Shown piece by piece: positions 16,757-25,435 of a DNA stretch of 64,000 bases; positions within the stretch are counted from its first letter, which is position 1, and each line of letters starts with the position of its first letter. Where the stretch lies: the NCBI RefSeq assembly GCF_902170305.1, contig NZ_CABHWW010000039.1, forward strand, positions 1 to 64,000, written 5' to 3'. This stretch comes from Yersinia alsatica. GTDB lineage: Bacteria; Pseudomonadota; Gammaproteobacteria; Enterobacterales; Enterobacteriaceae. The notes below the pieces were generated by a model. That model searched no databases. It was not told the origin of the DNA and saw nothing but the letters and a program-made list of their open reading frames with translations. A program made the position numbers and the translations under genes.

Positions 16757-18370
16757 ATGAAAACAACATTTTTCGGAATTCTTCAGCGTATAGGGCGCTC
16801 ATTCATGCTCCCGATAGCTCTGTTGCCCGTAGCTGGTTTGTTACTGGGCATCGGCGCTTCATTTACCAACCAGACAACTATTGACTCGTACGGGCTTCAG
16901 TCTGTACTGGGTGATGGCACCATACTTCACGCTTTACTAACAGTAATGAAAAGTTCTGGGAGCGTGGTTTTCTCCAATCTCCCCATGCTGTTTGCTATTG
17001 GGGTAGCGATGGGCATGGCTAAAAAAGAAAAAGAAGTCGCCGCTATTTCTGGTGCTATCGGCTTTTTTGTTATGCATGCCACCATTAACGCCATGCTCGA
17101 AATTCGTGGCCTTCTCGTCGCCGGGGCACTTCCCGATGGTTCGCTGGGTATGACTCTCGGTATCAATTCCCTTCAGATGGGAGTGTTCGGCGGGGTAATT
17201 GCCGGGCTGGGGGTGGCTGCATTACATAATCGCTTTTATCGGATTGAACTGCCCGCTACGTTCTCGTTCTTTGGTGGCACACGATTTATTCCCATCATTT
17301 CAGCGATTACCTATGTCGGTGTCGGTATCTTGATGTTCTTCATCTGGCCTAGCATCCAGAATGCAATTTTGCATCTCGGTGCTCTGGTCAACAGTGCAGG
17401 CTACGCCGGAACCTTCATCTATGGCGTCATTGAACGGGCACTTATCCCGTTTGGTTTGCATCACGTATTCTATATGCCATTCTGGCAAACAGGGCTTGGC
17501 GGCACGGCCATCATTGATGGGGTGACCGTATCTGGCGCGCAAAATATATTCTTTGCCGAGTTGGCCAGCCCGAATACGCATGAATTTTCTGTTGAAGCAA
17601 CCCGCTTTATGGCCGGGAAGTTCCCATTCTATCTGTTCGGTATTCCAGGTGCAGCACTGGCTATCTACCACACTGCCCGACCAGAAAAACGTAAACTGGT
17701 TCTTGGTTTATTGCTATCCGCCACATTGACTGCCGTGCTGACAGGGATAACCGAACCGATTGAGTTTTCCTTCCTGTTTGCAGCACCATTGCTGTATGTG
17801 CTGCACTGTATTCTGGCCGGTTTATCCTTCATGTTCTGCCACATCTTTAATGTGGGTGTGGGGCAAACGTTTTCAGGTAGTCTGATTGACTTTGTGCTCT
17901 TTGGTGTCATGCAGGGCAACACCAAAAGCCATTGGATCAACGCTATTCTGATTGGCATCCCACTGTTCCCCATTTACTACTTCAGCTTCCGCTATTTGAT
18001 CACTCGCTTTGACTTTAAGACGCCGGGAAGAGAAGACGACGACACCCAGGAAACAAAGCTTTATACCCGCAAAGATCTAGAAGCCCGGGATAGGCCAGCC
18101 ACTGCCAACAGCAATATGGCTGGGGACGATAAAGTTTCAGCACTGATTCTGTCTGGTCTAGGTGGCATCGCCAATATTTCTGACCTTGATTGCTGCGCCA
18201 CCCGCCTTCGAGTCACCGTATTTGATGAAAATCAGGTTGATGACGCGATGCTAAAAAGCTCTGGAGCAAAAGGTGTAGTCCGAAAAGGTAAAGGTGTGCA
18301 GGTCATCTATGGGCCACACGTCACGCTGATTAAATCCAATCTGGAAGACTGCATGGAAGGTTCACATTAA
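16757..18370 (+). CDS. PTS permease, IICB of the glucose/alpha-glucoside superfamily (candidate rare-hexose transporter)
   Basis: A 537-residue protein with an N-terminal IIC membrane domain (residues ~1-430: FMLPIALLPVAGLLLGIGASF, FGLHHVFYMPFWQT, and the GITEPIEF motif) and a C-terminal IIB domain. The IIB motif is DLDCCATRLRV with Cys at 479 and 480; by family comparison Cys480, just before ATRLR, is the phosphorylated residue. There is no IIA domain, so EIIA-Glc (Crr) presumably serves it. It would import a hexose as the 6-phosphate. The gene heads a run with an RpiB-type isomerase and an Rpe-type epimerase, so the substrate is probably one whose phosphate is isomerised and epimerised, such as D-allose. 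A substrate call from sequence alone is not possible. Confidence 0.85.
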   Translation: MKTTFFGILQRIGRSFMLPIALLPVAGLLLGIGASFTNQTTIDSYGLQSVLGDGTILHALLTVMKSSGSVVFSNLPMLFAIGVAMGMAKKEKEVAAISGAIGFFVMHATINAMLEIRGLLVAGALPDGSLGMTLGINSLQMGVFGGVIAGLGVAALHNRFYRIELPATFSFFGGTRFIPIISAITYVGVGILMFFIWPSIQNAILHLGALVNSAGYAGTFIYGVIERALIPFGLHHVFYMPFWQTGLGGTAIIDGVTVSGAQNIFFAELASPNTHEFSVEATRFMAGKFPFYLFGIPGAALAIYHTARPEKRKLVLGLLLSATLTAVLTGITEPIEFSFLFAAPLLYVLHCILAGLSFMFCHIFNVGVGQTFSGSLIDFVLFGVMQGNTKSHWINAILIGIPLFPIYYFSFRYLITRFDFKTPGREDDDTQETKLYTRKDLEARDRPATANSNMAGDDKVSALILSGLGGIANISDLDCCATRLRVTVFDENQVDDAMLKSSGAKGVVRKGKGVQVIYGPHVTLIKSNLEDCMEGSH

Positions 18371-18374
18371 ATAA

Positions 18375-18393
18375 CGGGGGCCTCGGCTCCCGG
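18375..18393 (+). repeat. GC-rich hairpin between the PTS and isomerase genes
   Basis: The arms CGGGGGCC and GGCTCCCG, with one G-T pair and a very tight loop, lie just after the PTS stop. It may act as an intercistronic attenuator or mRNA end protector. No T tract follows. Confidence 0.4.
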
Positions 18394-18434
18394 TAATTAT
18401 CGTTATTGTTTATTAAGAGAATATGAGAGGAAAC

Positions 18435-18881
18435 ATGAAAATTGCTATTGGTTGCGATCACGTCGGTATTATTCTCAAACCGGCAATTACAGAACATCTT
18501 ATTGCACGCGGTATTACTGTAATTGATAAAGGGGCGCATGAAGACACCCGAACTGATTATCCGATCTATGGCAAAGCGGTGGCAGAAGCTGTCGTTTCAG
18601 GAGAGGCAAATCTGGGAATTGTATTTTGTGGCTCAGGTATTGGTATCTCAATTGCCGCCAATAAAGTAAAGGGCATCCGCGCAGTTGTTTGCAGCGAGCC
18701 CTATTCTGCGAAATTATCCCGCGAACACAATAATACTAATGTGCTCTCTTTCGGCTCTCGAGTTATTGGTCCAGAGCTGGCAAAAATGATTGTGGATGCA
18801 TGGTTGGATGCGAAATTTGAAGGTGAACGTCACCAAAAAAGAGTGGAAATGATCACGGCAATTGAGGAGGAACAAGCATGA
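18435..18881 (+). CDS. rpiB: RpiB/AlsI-type sugar-phosphate isomerase
   Basis: A 148-residue member of the LacAB/RpiB family, which interconverts aldose and ketose phosphates. Landmarks are GCDHVG near the N-terminus (Asp and His of the active site), GAHEDTRTDYPIYG, and IVFCGSGIGISIAANKVKGIRA with the conserved Cys that acts as a base. In E. coli RpiB (AlsI) isomerises ribose-5-phosphate and also allose-6-phosphate to allulose-6-phosphate. The ATG at 18435 gives the family N-terminus MKIAIGCDH; an in-frame ATG at 18423 is the alternative. The stop codon overlaps the start of the next gene (ATGA), so the two are translationally coupled. Context favours a hexose-phosphate role over pentose housekeeping. 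Confidence 0.88.
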   Translation: MKIAIGCDHVGIILKPAITEHLIARGITVIDKGAHEDTRTDYPIYGKAVAEAVVSGEANLGIVFCGSGIGISIAANKVKGIRAVVCSEPYSAKLSREHNNTNVLSFGSRVIGPELAKMIVDAWLDAKFEGERHQKRVEMITAIEEEQA

Positions 18882-19570
18882 AATTGCAATTTTGTCCGTC
18901 ATTAATGTGCGTGGATTTCGCCCGTCTGAGTGAAGAGCTGGCCAATCTGGAGAATGCCGGAGCTGCAATGTTCCATATTGATGTGATGGATGGCCATTTT
19001 GTTCCCAATTTTGCACTCGGCCCGGAAGACATCAAAGCGGTATCAAAGCTGGCGACCATTCCTTACGATGTTCACTTGATGGTGACAAACCCGGACCCTT
19101 ATATAGATCGCTTTGCCGATCTGGGATGCAGTATTATTTATGTCCACGCCGAGGCTCCTGTTCATCTACATCGTACTCTGTGTAATATACGTAGTCGGGG
19201 CATCAAAGCGGGGGTGGCCATCAATCCAGGAACACCGCTGAGTGTCCTTGACGAAGTATTAGATGTTGTGGACGTTGTCATGGTGATGTCGGTCAATCCG
19301 GGTTTTGCCGGTCAGCCTTTTATCACGTCCTCCGTCAGTAAAATTCGCCGACTAAAGGCAATGCTGCAACAACATCAAAGTAAAGCTCAAATTGCCATTG
19401 ATGGGGCTATTTCCCCGGAGATAGTGAGAACGCTGGGTGCAGATGTGGACATGTTTATTCTCGGCACGGCAGGTCTATTCCGCAAAGATATGTCCTACAA
19501 GCAAGCGATTGATGTTCTAAATGAACAAGCTGCCCTTGCCCACAAGACAACACAACAGATGTCAGCCTAA
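18878..19570 (+). CDS. Ribulose-phosphate 3-epimerase family protein (AlsE-like, candidate allulose-6-phosphate 3-epimerase)
   Basis: A 230-residue TIM-barrel epimerase. It shows CPSLMCVDFARL, MFHIDVMDGHFVPNFALGP (metal-binding His and Asp), DVHLMVTNPDPYI, and VMSVNPGFAGQPFI followed by IAIDGAISPEI. Its start (SLMC.D) resembles E. coli AlsE as much as Rpe. Rpe acts on ribulose-5-phosphate; AlsE converts allulose-6-phosphate to fructose-6-phosphate. Coupling to the RpiB-type gene through a four-base overlap and the upstream PTS support the AlsE role. A housekeeping rpe is normally found elsewhere, near dam. Substrate remains inference. Confidence 0.82.
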   Translation: MKLQFCPSLMCVDFARLSEELANLENAGAAMFHIDVMDGHFVPNFALGPEDIKAVSKLATIPYDVHLMVTNPDPYIDRFADLGCSIIYVHAEAPVHLHRTLCNIRSRGIKAGVAINPGTPLSVLDEVLDVVDVVMVMSVNPGFAGQPFITSSVSKIRRLKAMLQQHQSKAQIAIDGAISPEIVRTLGADVDMFILGTAGLFRKDMSYKQAIDVLNEQAALAHKTTQQMSA

Positions 19571-19586
19571 TATTACTCATTGATAT

Positions 19587-19614
19587 AAAAACGCCGAGAA
19601 TCAATCCCGGCGTT
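19587..19614. terminator. Bidirectional terminator between the sugar cassette and fumC
   Basis: The arms AACGCCG (19590-19596) and CGGCGTT (19608-19614) serve two convergent genes. On the minus strand (fumC) the stem is followed by TTTTATATC; on the plus strand the tract is weaker. Confidence 0.85.
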
Positions 19615-19635
19615 AATCTAACGAGCATGAGATAA

Positions 19636-21030
19636 TTACTTCATACTTCCAACCATATCTTCCGGCTTAACCCATTCATCAAACTGTTCGCTGGTCAGAT
19701 AGCCTAACTTCAGGGCCGCCGCTTTCAGTGTTAGCCCCTCTTTGTGCGCCTTTTTAGCAATCTCCGCCGCTTTATCGTAGCCAATATGAGTATTCAGCGC
19801 AGTAACCAACATCAGTGACTCATTCAGCAACTGTGTTATACGGTCGCGATTGGGTTCAATACCCACGGCACAATGCTCATTAAAACCGCGCATACCATCA
19901 GCGAGCAAACGGATGGATTGCAGGAAATTATGTATCACCAACGGGCGGAACACATTTAATTCAAAATTACCGGATGCCCCGCCAATATTAACCGCCACAT
20001 CGTTACCCATAACCTGCGCGCATAGCATGGTCATCGCTTCACATTGTGTCGGGTTAACTTTACCCGGCATGATAGAACTGCCTGGTTCATTCTCTGGAAT
20101 CGAAATCTCGCCAATCCCACACCTTGGGCCGGACGAGAGCCAACGCACATCATTAGCAATCTTCATCAGCGAAGTCGCCAAACCTTTTAAGGCTCCGTGG
20201 CTATGAACTAATGCATCGCACGTGGCTAATGACTCAAATTTATTTGGCGCAGTGATAAATGGTTGATGAGTTAAGGCGGCAATCTCATTTGCGACGCGCA
20301 CCGCATACTCAGGATGGGTATTCAGGCCCGTGCCTACTGCAGTCCCCCCCAGCGCTAGCTCACATAAATGAGGAATGGTTGCCTCTATATGCTTCACACT
20401 GTGGGATAACATCGCCACCCAGCCCGAAATCTCCTGCCCCAGCGTCAATGGTGTGGCGTCTTGCAGATGTGTGCGACCAATCTTCACAATATCGCGATAG
20501 GCTTCGGCTTTGTCCGCGAGTGTCTGCTGCAATATCTTCAGTTCTGGCAGCAAATGTTCACGTAGCCCAATAACTGCGGCAACGTGCATTGCCGTCGGGA
20601 ATACATCATTTGAACTTTGGCTTTTATTGACATCATCATTAGGGTGAACCAGACGATTATTACCCCGCTCTCCCCCTAACAGCTCGCTGGCGCGGTTTGC
20701 CAATACCTCATTCATATTCATATTGGTCTGAGTACCAGACCCGGTTTGCCAAATAGACAGCGGAAATTCACCGGGATGGCAATCATCCAACACTTCATCG
20801 GCGGCCCGCATAATGGCCTTTGCGCGCTCAGCAGGTAGCAAGCCAAGGTCCATATTCACCTGTGCCGCGGCCCGCTTAGTCAGCGCCAGAGCATGAATCA
20901 GCGCGGTCGGCATTTTCTCTTGTGAAATACGAAAATGCTCCAGTGAACGCTGGGTTTGCGCGCCCCATAATTGACTGGCCGGTACATCGATTGGCCCCAT
21001 AGAGTCTTTTTCACTGCGGGTGGTCGCCAT
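19636..21030 (-). CDS. fumC: Fumarase C (class II fumarate hydratase)
   Basis: A 464-residue cytosolic class II fumarase, which reversibly hydrates fumarate to L-malate without an iron-sulfur cluster. The family signature [11 protein letters not shown], with the catalytic Ser loop, is present. Also visible are [33 protein letters not shown] and [16 protein letters not shown]. It matches E. coli FumC from start to end. The ATG at 21030 follows AAGGAGA; the GTG immediately before it is unnecessary. In E. coli fumA, an oxygen-sensitive class I enzyme, lies between fumC and manA; here it is missing and manA follows directly in divergent orientation. Confidence 0.97.
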   Translation of the reverse strand: MATTRSEKDSMGPIDVPASQLWGAQTQRSLEHFRISQEKMPTALIHALALTKRAAAQVNMDLGLLPAERAKAIMRAADEVLDDCHPGEFPLSIWQTGSGTQTNMNMNEVLANRASELLGGERGNNRLVHPNDDVNKSQSSNDVFPTAMHVAAVIGLREHLLPELKILQQTLADKAEAYRDIVKIGRTHLQDATPLTLGQEISGWVAMLSHSVKHIEATIPHLCELALGGTAVGTGLNTHPEYAVRVANEIAALTHQPFITAPNKFESLATCDALVHSHGALKGLATSLMKIANDVRWLSSGPRCGIGEISIPENEPGSSIMPGKVNPTQCEAMTMLCAQVMGNDVAVNIGGASGNFELNVFRPLVIHNFLQSIRLLADGMRGFNEHCAVGIEPNRDRITQLLNESLMLVTALNTHIGYDKAAEIAKKAHKEGLTLKAAALKLGYLTSEQFDEWVKPEDMVGSMK

Positions 21031-21328
21031 CACGGTCTCCTTAGCACTTAAAACAGTAGGTTGAGGTAAGTCATGCCACTCTTATTGGTTACACGACAAC
21101 AGTAATAATGGCATATTTAGCGCCATCTTTATGCGATTGATTCGCATTTCTATCAATTAGTTATACCCGTTAGTCGGGCGAGTAGCATTACCACTTGCAA
21201 CCCCTCTGGCCCCATTGTTTACTAAGAGACTATTTTTATTAGGGCGCTGGCCTTTTTAAGGCAATGAGTTTTCAGCTGACCTCGGCATAAAGCTCATTAT
21301 AGCCCGCAACAAATGGCAGAAAGTAACC

Positions 21329-22504
21329 ATGCAAAAAATGAAAAACGCGGTACAAAACTATGCTTGGGGCAGTACCAATGCACTCACTGAGCTGTATGGT
21401 ATTGCTAATCCACAAGGTAAACCTATGGCCGAACTGTGGATGGGCGCGCATCCCAAAAGCAGCTCTGAAGTGGCAGATGCCAACGGCCAATGGCACTCAC
21501 TGCGCGATGTGATTGAACAAGATCCCGATGCCAATTTAGGCTACGACGTTTTCCAACGTTTTGGTGAGTTACCTTTCCTGTTCAAAGTACTGTGTGCTGC
21601 TCAGCCGCTGTCGATTCAAGTACATCCCAGCAAGCGCGCCGCCGAAATTGGCTTTGCTAAAGAGAATCAGGCCGGTATTCCACTCGATGCCGCCGAAAGA
21701 AATTATAAAGATGCCAACCATAAGCCTGAGCTGGTTTATGCCCTGACACCTTTCCAGGCCATGAACGGTTTCCGCACCCTTGATGATATTGCAGCATTGC
21801 TACACCCCTTGGCGGCAGCGCATCCCGATATCGCCGCATTCCTGCGCGAACCGGACACTGAACATTTAGCCACACTATTTGCCAGTTTGCTGAGTATGGA
21901 GGGTGAACCCAAAACGCGCGCACTGGGCATATTGAAAGCAGCATTGAATAACCAGTTGGGCGAGCCTTGGGATACTATCCGCAGCATTTCGCGGTTCTAC
22001 CCTGAAGACAGTGGCCTGTTCTCACCATTACTGCTGAATGTGGTGACGCTGCAACCGGGCGAAGCGATGTTTTTATATGCCGAGACTCCTCATGCCTATC
22101 TGGATGGTGTGGCGCTAGAAGTGATGGCTAACTCAGATAATGTGTTACGCGCCGGGCTAACCCCTAAGTTTATCGATATTCCAGAGTTAATGGCGAATCT
22201 GCAATTTATTTCTAAACCAGCCGATACTCTGCTTACCCAGCCGCAGCAACAGGGCAACGAGTTGGTCTTCCCTATCCCGGTTGAAGACTTCGCTTTTTCG
22301 CTGCATACATTAACTGCCGATCCGCAACTATTAGCGCAAAATAGCGCCGCTATCGTGTTTTGTGTTACCGGTCAGGCGGTACTGAAAAAACAGCAGCAAG
22401 AAATTACCCTGCAACCGGGCGAATCTTGTTTTATTCCGGCCAATGAATCCCCGGTTAGCGTGCAAGGTGTTGGCTCAATTGCCCGTGTCTACAACGCAGG
22501 GTGA
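21329..22504 (+). CDS. manA: Mannose-6-phosphate isomerase (type I)
   Basis: A 391-residue zinc enzyme that interconverts mannose-6-phosphate and fructose-6-phosphate, linking mannose use and GDP-mannose synthesis to glycolysis. It starts MQKMKNAVQNYAWGS, as in E. coli ManA. The zinc ligands are visible in SIQVHPSK (Gln, His), HKPELVYAL (Glu) and ETPHAYLDG (His). It is divergent from fumC, with a 298-base spacer in which I see no clear operator apart from a small CCCG/CGGG hairpin near 21170. ydgA follows, as in E. coli. Confidence 0.97.
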   Translation: MQKMKNAVQNYAWGSTNALTELYGIANPQGKPMAELWMGAHPKSSSEVADANGQWHSLRDVIEQDPDANLGYDVFQRFGELPFLFKVLCAAQPLSIQVHPSKRAAEIGFAKENQAGIPLDAAERNYKDANHKPELVYALTPFQAMNGFRTLDDIAALLHPLAAAHPDIAAFLREPDTEHLATLFASLLSMEGEPKTRALGILKAALNNQLGEPWDTIRSISRFYPEDSGLFSPLLLNVVTLQPGEAMFLYAETPHAYLDGVALEVMANSDNVLRAGLTPKFIDIPELMANLQFISKPADTLLTQPQQQGNELVFPIPVEDFAFSLHTLTADPQLLAQNSAAIVFCVTGQAVLKKQQQEITLQPGESCFIPANESPVSVQGVGSIARVYNAG

Positions 22505-22823
22505 ACGAAGTACCTCATTTTGTTGTCTATTGCTGGCCTTTTACTGCCTGAATAGATAGATTTCGGGGTCGCAATTAACATTTGCACCGCTAAATGGGTT
22601 TTTAGGCTCAGGATCGTTTCTGTTATAGGTTATAAATGATTATTCGCCGCAATAATATTTGTGTAAGTTTAATCAAGGCCTATATTATTTTGGGGGGTGC
22701 TATTTCTAGCACTCCCTTAGTGTCATACCCAGTAGTTGCAAGATGCTGGGTATATTTAACTAGTGACTCATTACCGCGTTCAACGTAGTGAATTTGGTGT
22801 ATTAAAAAAGGATGAACAGAACA
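22505..22823 (+). repeat. manA-ydgA intergenic region with two palindromes
   Basis: Two hairpins occupy the centre. One has ten-base arms at 22693-22702 and 22707-22716 with a TTTC loop and one G-T pair. The other has ATACCCAG (22725-22732) and CTGGGTAT (22746-22753). The first may end the manA transcript, although no strong T tract follows. The second resembles remnants of palindromic intergenic elements common in Yersinia, which I can only judge by eye. No gene is visible. Confidence 0.5.
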
Positions 22824-24359
22824 ATGAAAAAATCGTTAGTGGCTGTCAGCGTCATTGTGGTACTTGGCGCAGCATGGACTGGAGCCTCGTGGTATACCGG
22901 CAAACTGATTGAACAACGTATGGGTGAATTGGTTAACAATGCAAACGGTCAGATCAGAACCTTGCTACCAAAAGCCGGGGTGAAATTTGCCTATACTGAC
23001 TACCAGCGCGGCCTGTTCCGTAGCCAGGTTCGCTATGTGTTACAAGCAGATAGCAGCGTTGCCGGTGAAAAAGCCCTAAAAGATGGTGACGAAGTGGTCT
23101 TCATCGAAACTATCGATCATGGCCCGTTCCCGTTAGCCCAGTTAAAAAAATTCAATCTGATCCCCAGTATGGCTTCGGTACATACCGAGCTTGCCAACAC
23201 GCCAGCATTGAAAAAGCTGTTTGAAGTGACTAAGGGGCAATCACCATTTACTGCCGACTCCCGCATTTCATACGGCGGTGATACCTCTTCTGCCATTACC
23301 TTCATTCCTATTGATTATCAGCAAAATGCCACCAGCGTGAAATTCTCTGGTGCCAAAATTGATGCTGATGTTTCGCGCGATATGCGTGATGTGAAAATGA
23401 GCGGTTCTAGCGATAGTCTGGTAGTCGCCAGCAAAAACCAGTGGGATCAAGTGGAGCAATTCACGCTGCAAGGTCTGTCAGTCAAAAGTGACAGCAAAAC
23501 CGGCAAGTTTGATCTGAGCATTGGCGAGCAGCAACTTGGCATCAAGCAGATCGGTTTCAGTCTCGAAGGCAAAGATATTGCCACCTTGGTTGGTTTTAAC
23601 CTGAATACCCAGTTAGGTGAAACCGATAAAGACCTGAACGGTAAGCTGACCTACACGCTAGATGCGTTGAAAGTTCAAGGTAATGACTTTGGCTCTGGCA
23701 AACTGGCCTTTACTTTCGCTAACCTCGATGGTCAAAGCCTGAAGCAATTCGCCAGTGCTTATAATCAGCAAGTGATGAAAGCCGTGCAAGCGGGTGAAAA
23801 TCTCGATCCTGAAGCTTATCAGCAACAAATGACCGAGATATTGCTGGCCAATCTTCCGGGCTTGCTGAAAGGTAACCCGACAGTCAGCATTGCACCACTG
23901 AGCTGGAAAAATGCCAAAGGGGAAAGTACCTTTACCCTGAATGTCGCACTGGCGGATCCAGCACAGGCCAAAGCCACTAATCAGCCACTGTTAGCACAGT
24001 CAGTGAAAAAAGTAGATGCGGCGCTGACCATCCCGATGCCAATGGCCGTCGAGTTGATATCCCAGGTTGCCCGTCTGCAAGGTCACTACAGCCAGGAAGA
24101 AACCCAGAAATCGGCGCAGCAGCAGGTTCAGGGTATGGCGGCTATGGGCCAGATGTTTAAACTGACCACCACCAAAGATGATGTTATCAGCAGCAGCTTC
24201 CAATATGCTGATAACCAAGTCGATTTGAATGGTCAGAAAATGTCACTGCAAGAATTCGTCGGGCTGTTTGGTATGTTCGGTGGACCAGATGCAGAAGATG
24301 ACAGTAATGAGCTTGAAACAGTTCCCGCCACTCCAGTACCAGATGCTCCAGCAAAATAA
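22824..24359 (+). CDS. ydgA: YdgA family protein (DUF945), envelope-anchored
   Basis: A 511-residue protein with one N-terminal hydrophobic segment (residues ~4-22, VAVSVIVVLGAAWTGASWYTG) that serves as an uncleaved anchor, leaving a large periplasmic domain. It follows E. coli YdgA throughout: DHGPFPLAQLKKFNLIPSMASV, GKLTYTLDALKVQGNDFGSGKL, and PGLLKGNPTVSIAPLSWKNAKGES. The C-terminus is an acidic Pro-Ala-rich tail. Function is unknown. The ATG at 22824 gives the family start MKKSLVAV; an ATG at 22812 is in frame but overlaps the AAGGA site. A strong terminator lies after the stop. Confidence 0.92.
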   Translation: MKKSLVAVSVIVVLGAAWTGASWYTGKLIEQRMGELVNNANGQIRTLLPKAGVKFAYTDYQRGLFRSQVRYVLQADSSVAGEKALKDGDEVVFIETIDHGPFPLAQLKKFNLIPSMASVHTELANTPALKKLFEVTKGQSPFTADSRISYGGDTSSAITFIPIDYQQNATSVKFSGAKIDADVSRDMRDVKMSGSSDSLVVASKNQWDQVEQFTLQGLSVKSDSKTGKFDLSIGEQQLGIKQIGFSLEGKDIATLVGFNLNTQLGETDKDLNGKLTYTLDALKVQGNDFGSGKLAFTFANLDGQSLKQFASAYNQQVMKAVQAGENLDPEAYQQQMTEILLANLPGLLKGNPTVSIAPLSWKNAKGESTFTLNVALADPAQAKATNQPLLAQSVKKVDAALTIPMPMAVELISQVARLQGHYSQEETQKSAQQQVQGMAAMGQMFKLTTTKDDVISSSFQYADNQVDLNGQKMSLQEFVGLFGMFGGPDAEDDSNELETVPATPVPDAPAK

Positions 24360-24383
24360 GTCTTTTATCGGCGGAATATCAAG

Positions 24384-24407
24384 CGGAGCCTGCGGGCTCC
24401 GTTTTTT
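24384..24407 (+). terminator. Rho-independent terminator after ydgA
   Basis: The arms CGGAGCC (24384-24390) and GGCTCCG (24395-24401) around TGCG are followed by six T. The T tract overlaps the stop codon region of the convergent LysR gene. Confidence 0.9.
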
Positions 24408-25320
24408 ATGGTGGCAAGGTTTTGATTCGTCGTACCTGTTCCAAAAATGAACGCAGTACCGGTGACTGATTATCCGATAAATAGGCAATGCCAATCCCCA
24501 TGGATAAAGCAGCAAACTCATGGTTAAGTGCCCGGAAAACAACACCCTCTCGTTTTACCTTCTTCAGTGATGAGGGGATCAGCCCAATGCCTTGCTCTTC
24601 AGCAATCAGGCCCAGCAAGATATGGTGATCCACCGGTTCGGGAATTACCGGAAAAGTAAAACCAACCCGATCAAAAAAGGCCTGACAATAGTCATAAAAA
24701 CCTGGGTTTAAGCGCCGTTTAAACCAAAAAATGGGCTCATCTCTGAGGTCATTTAAACTCAATTTTCGTTTACTGGCTAACCGGTGATGTGCGGGCAAAG
24801 CCGCAATAAAAGGCTCCTGATAAATCGACTCGATGGCTAAACCCGCCCCGGCGATGCTGGTATTTAGTCCGATAAAAGCAACATCCATCACACCATTCTT
24901 GATATCGCGCAGCAGATAGAGTGACGTCTTACCCTTGGTCACAATCTGCCAGTTGGGGAATAACTGACTAAGTTGTTGCTGCATATCGGGAATAACACTG
25001 CGATCAAATACCGTGGTATAGCCAATAACAAATTTTCGGTATTCAGGGTCCTGAGCGGACCGCGCCACAGTAATGGCTTTCTCGGCCTGCAACAGTGCCA
25101 ACTTGGCTTCAGGCAAGAATGCCACTCCTGCCCCGGTCAATGTGACACCGGATTTACTCCTGAGAAATAACTGCACTCCTAGCAACTCTTCCAACTGCTG
25201 AATTTGCCGACTCAGTGGTGGCTGAGAGATATGCAACCGCTCAGCCGCCCGCCTGAAGCTGAGTTCTTCGCTGACCGCCACAAAGTAGCGGAATTGTCGT
25301 AAATCAATCGCTGTATTCAT
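24406..25320 (-). CDS. LysR-type transcriptional regulator
   Basis: A 304-residue LysR regulator. The DNA-binding domain (residues ~6-64) reads LRQFRYFVAVSEELSFRRAAERLHISQPPLSRQI, close to the BenM/CatM branch of the family. The effector domain spans ~92-295. It is divergent from a secreted beta-propeller gene with a 115-base gap, so that gene is the probable target. The effector is unknown. The pair replaces the uid-hdhA region of E. coli between ydgA and malI. Confidence 0.85.
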   Translation of the reverse strand: MNTAIDLRQFRYFVAVSEELSFRRAAERLHISQPPLSRQIQQLEELLGVQLFLRSKSGVTLTGAGVAFLPEAKLALLQAEKAITVARSAQDPEYRKFVIGYTTVFDRSVIPDMQQQLSQLFPNWQIVTKGKTSLYLLRDIKNGVMDVAFIGLNTSIAGAGLAIESIYQEPFIAALPAHHRLASKRKLSLNDLRDEPIFWFKRRLNPGFYDYCQAFFDRVGFTFPVIPEPVDHHILLGLIAEEQGIGLIPSSLKKVKREGVVFRALNHEFAALSMGIGIAYLSDNQSPVLRSFLEQVRRIKTLPP

Positions 25321-25435
25321 ACCTAAAAAGTATCACCTAAAGGGTATTGGATACAATGCTTCTTCGTAGCCTAGAGTAACGCTCAGTAAAAGATGAGTTT
25401 GTTGAAAATCCACTCTAAAGATAAGGTTGCGACCG

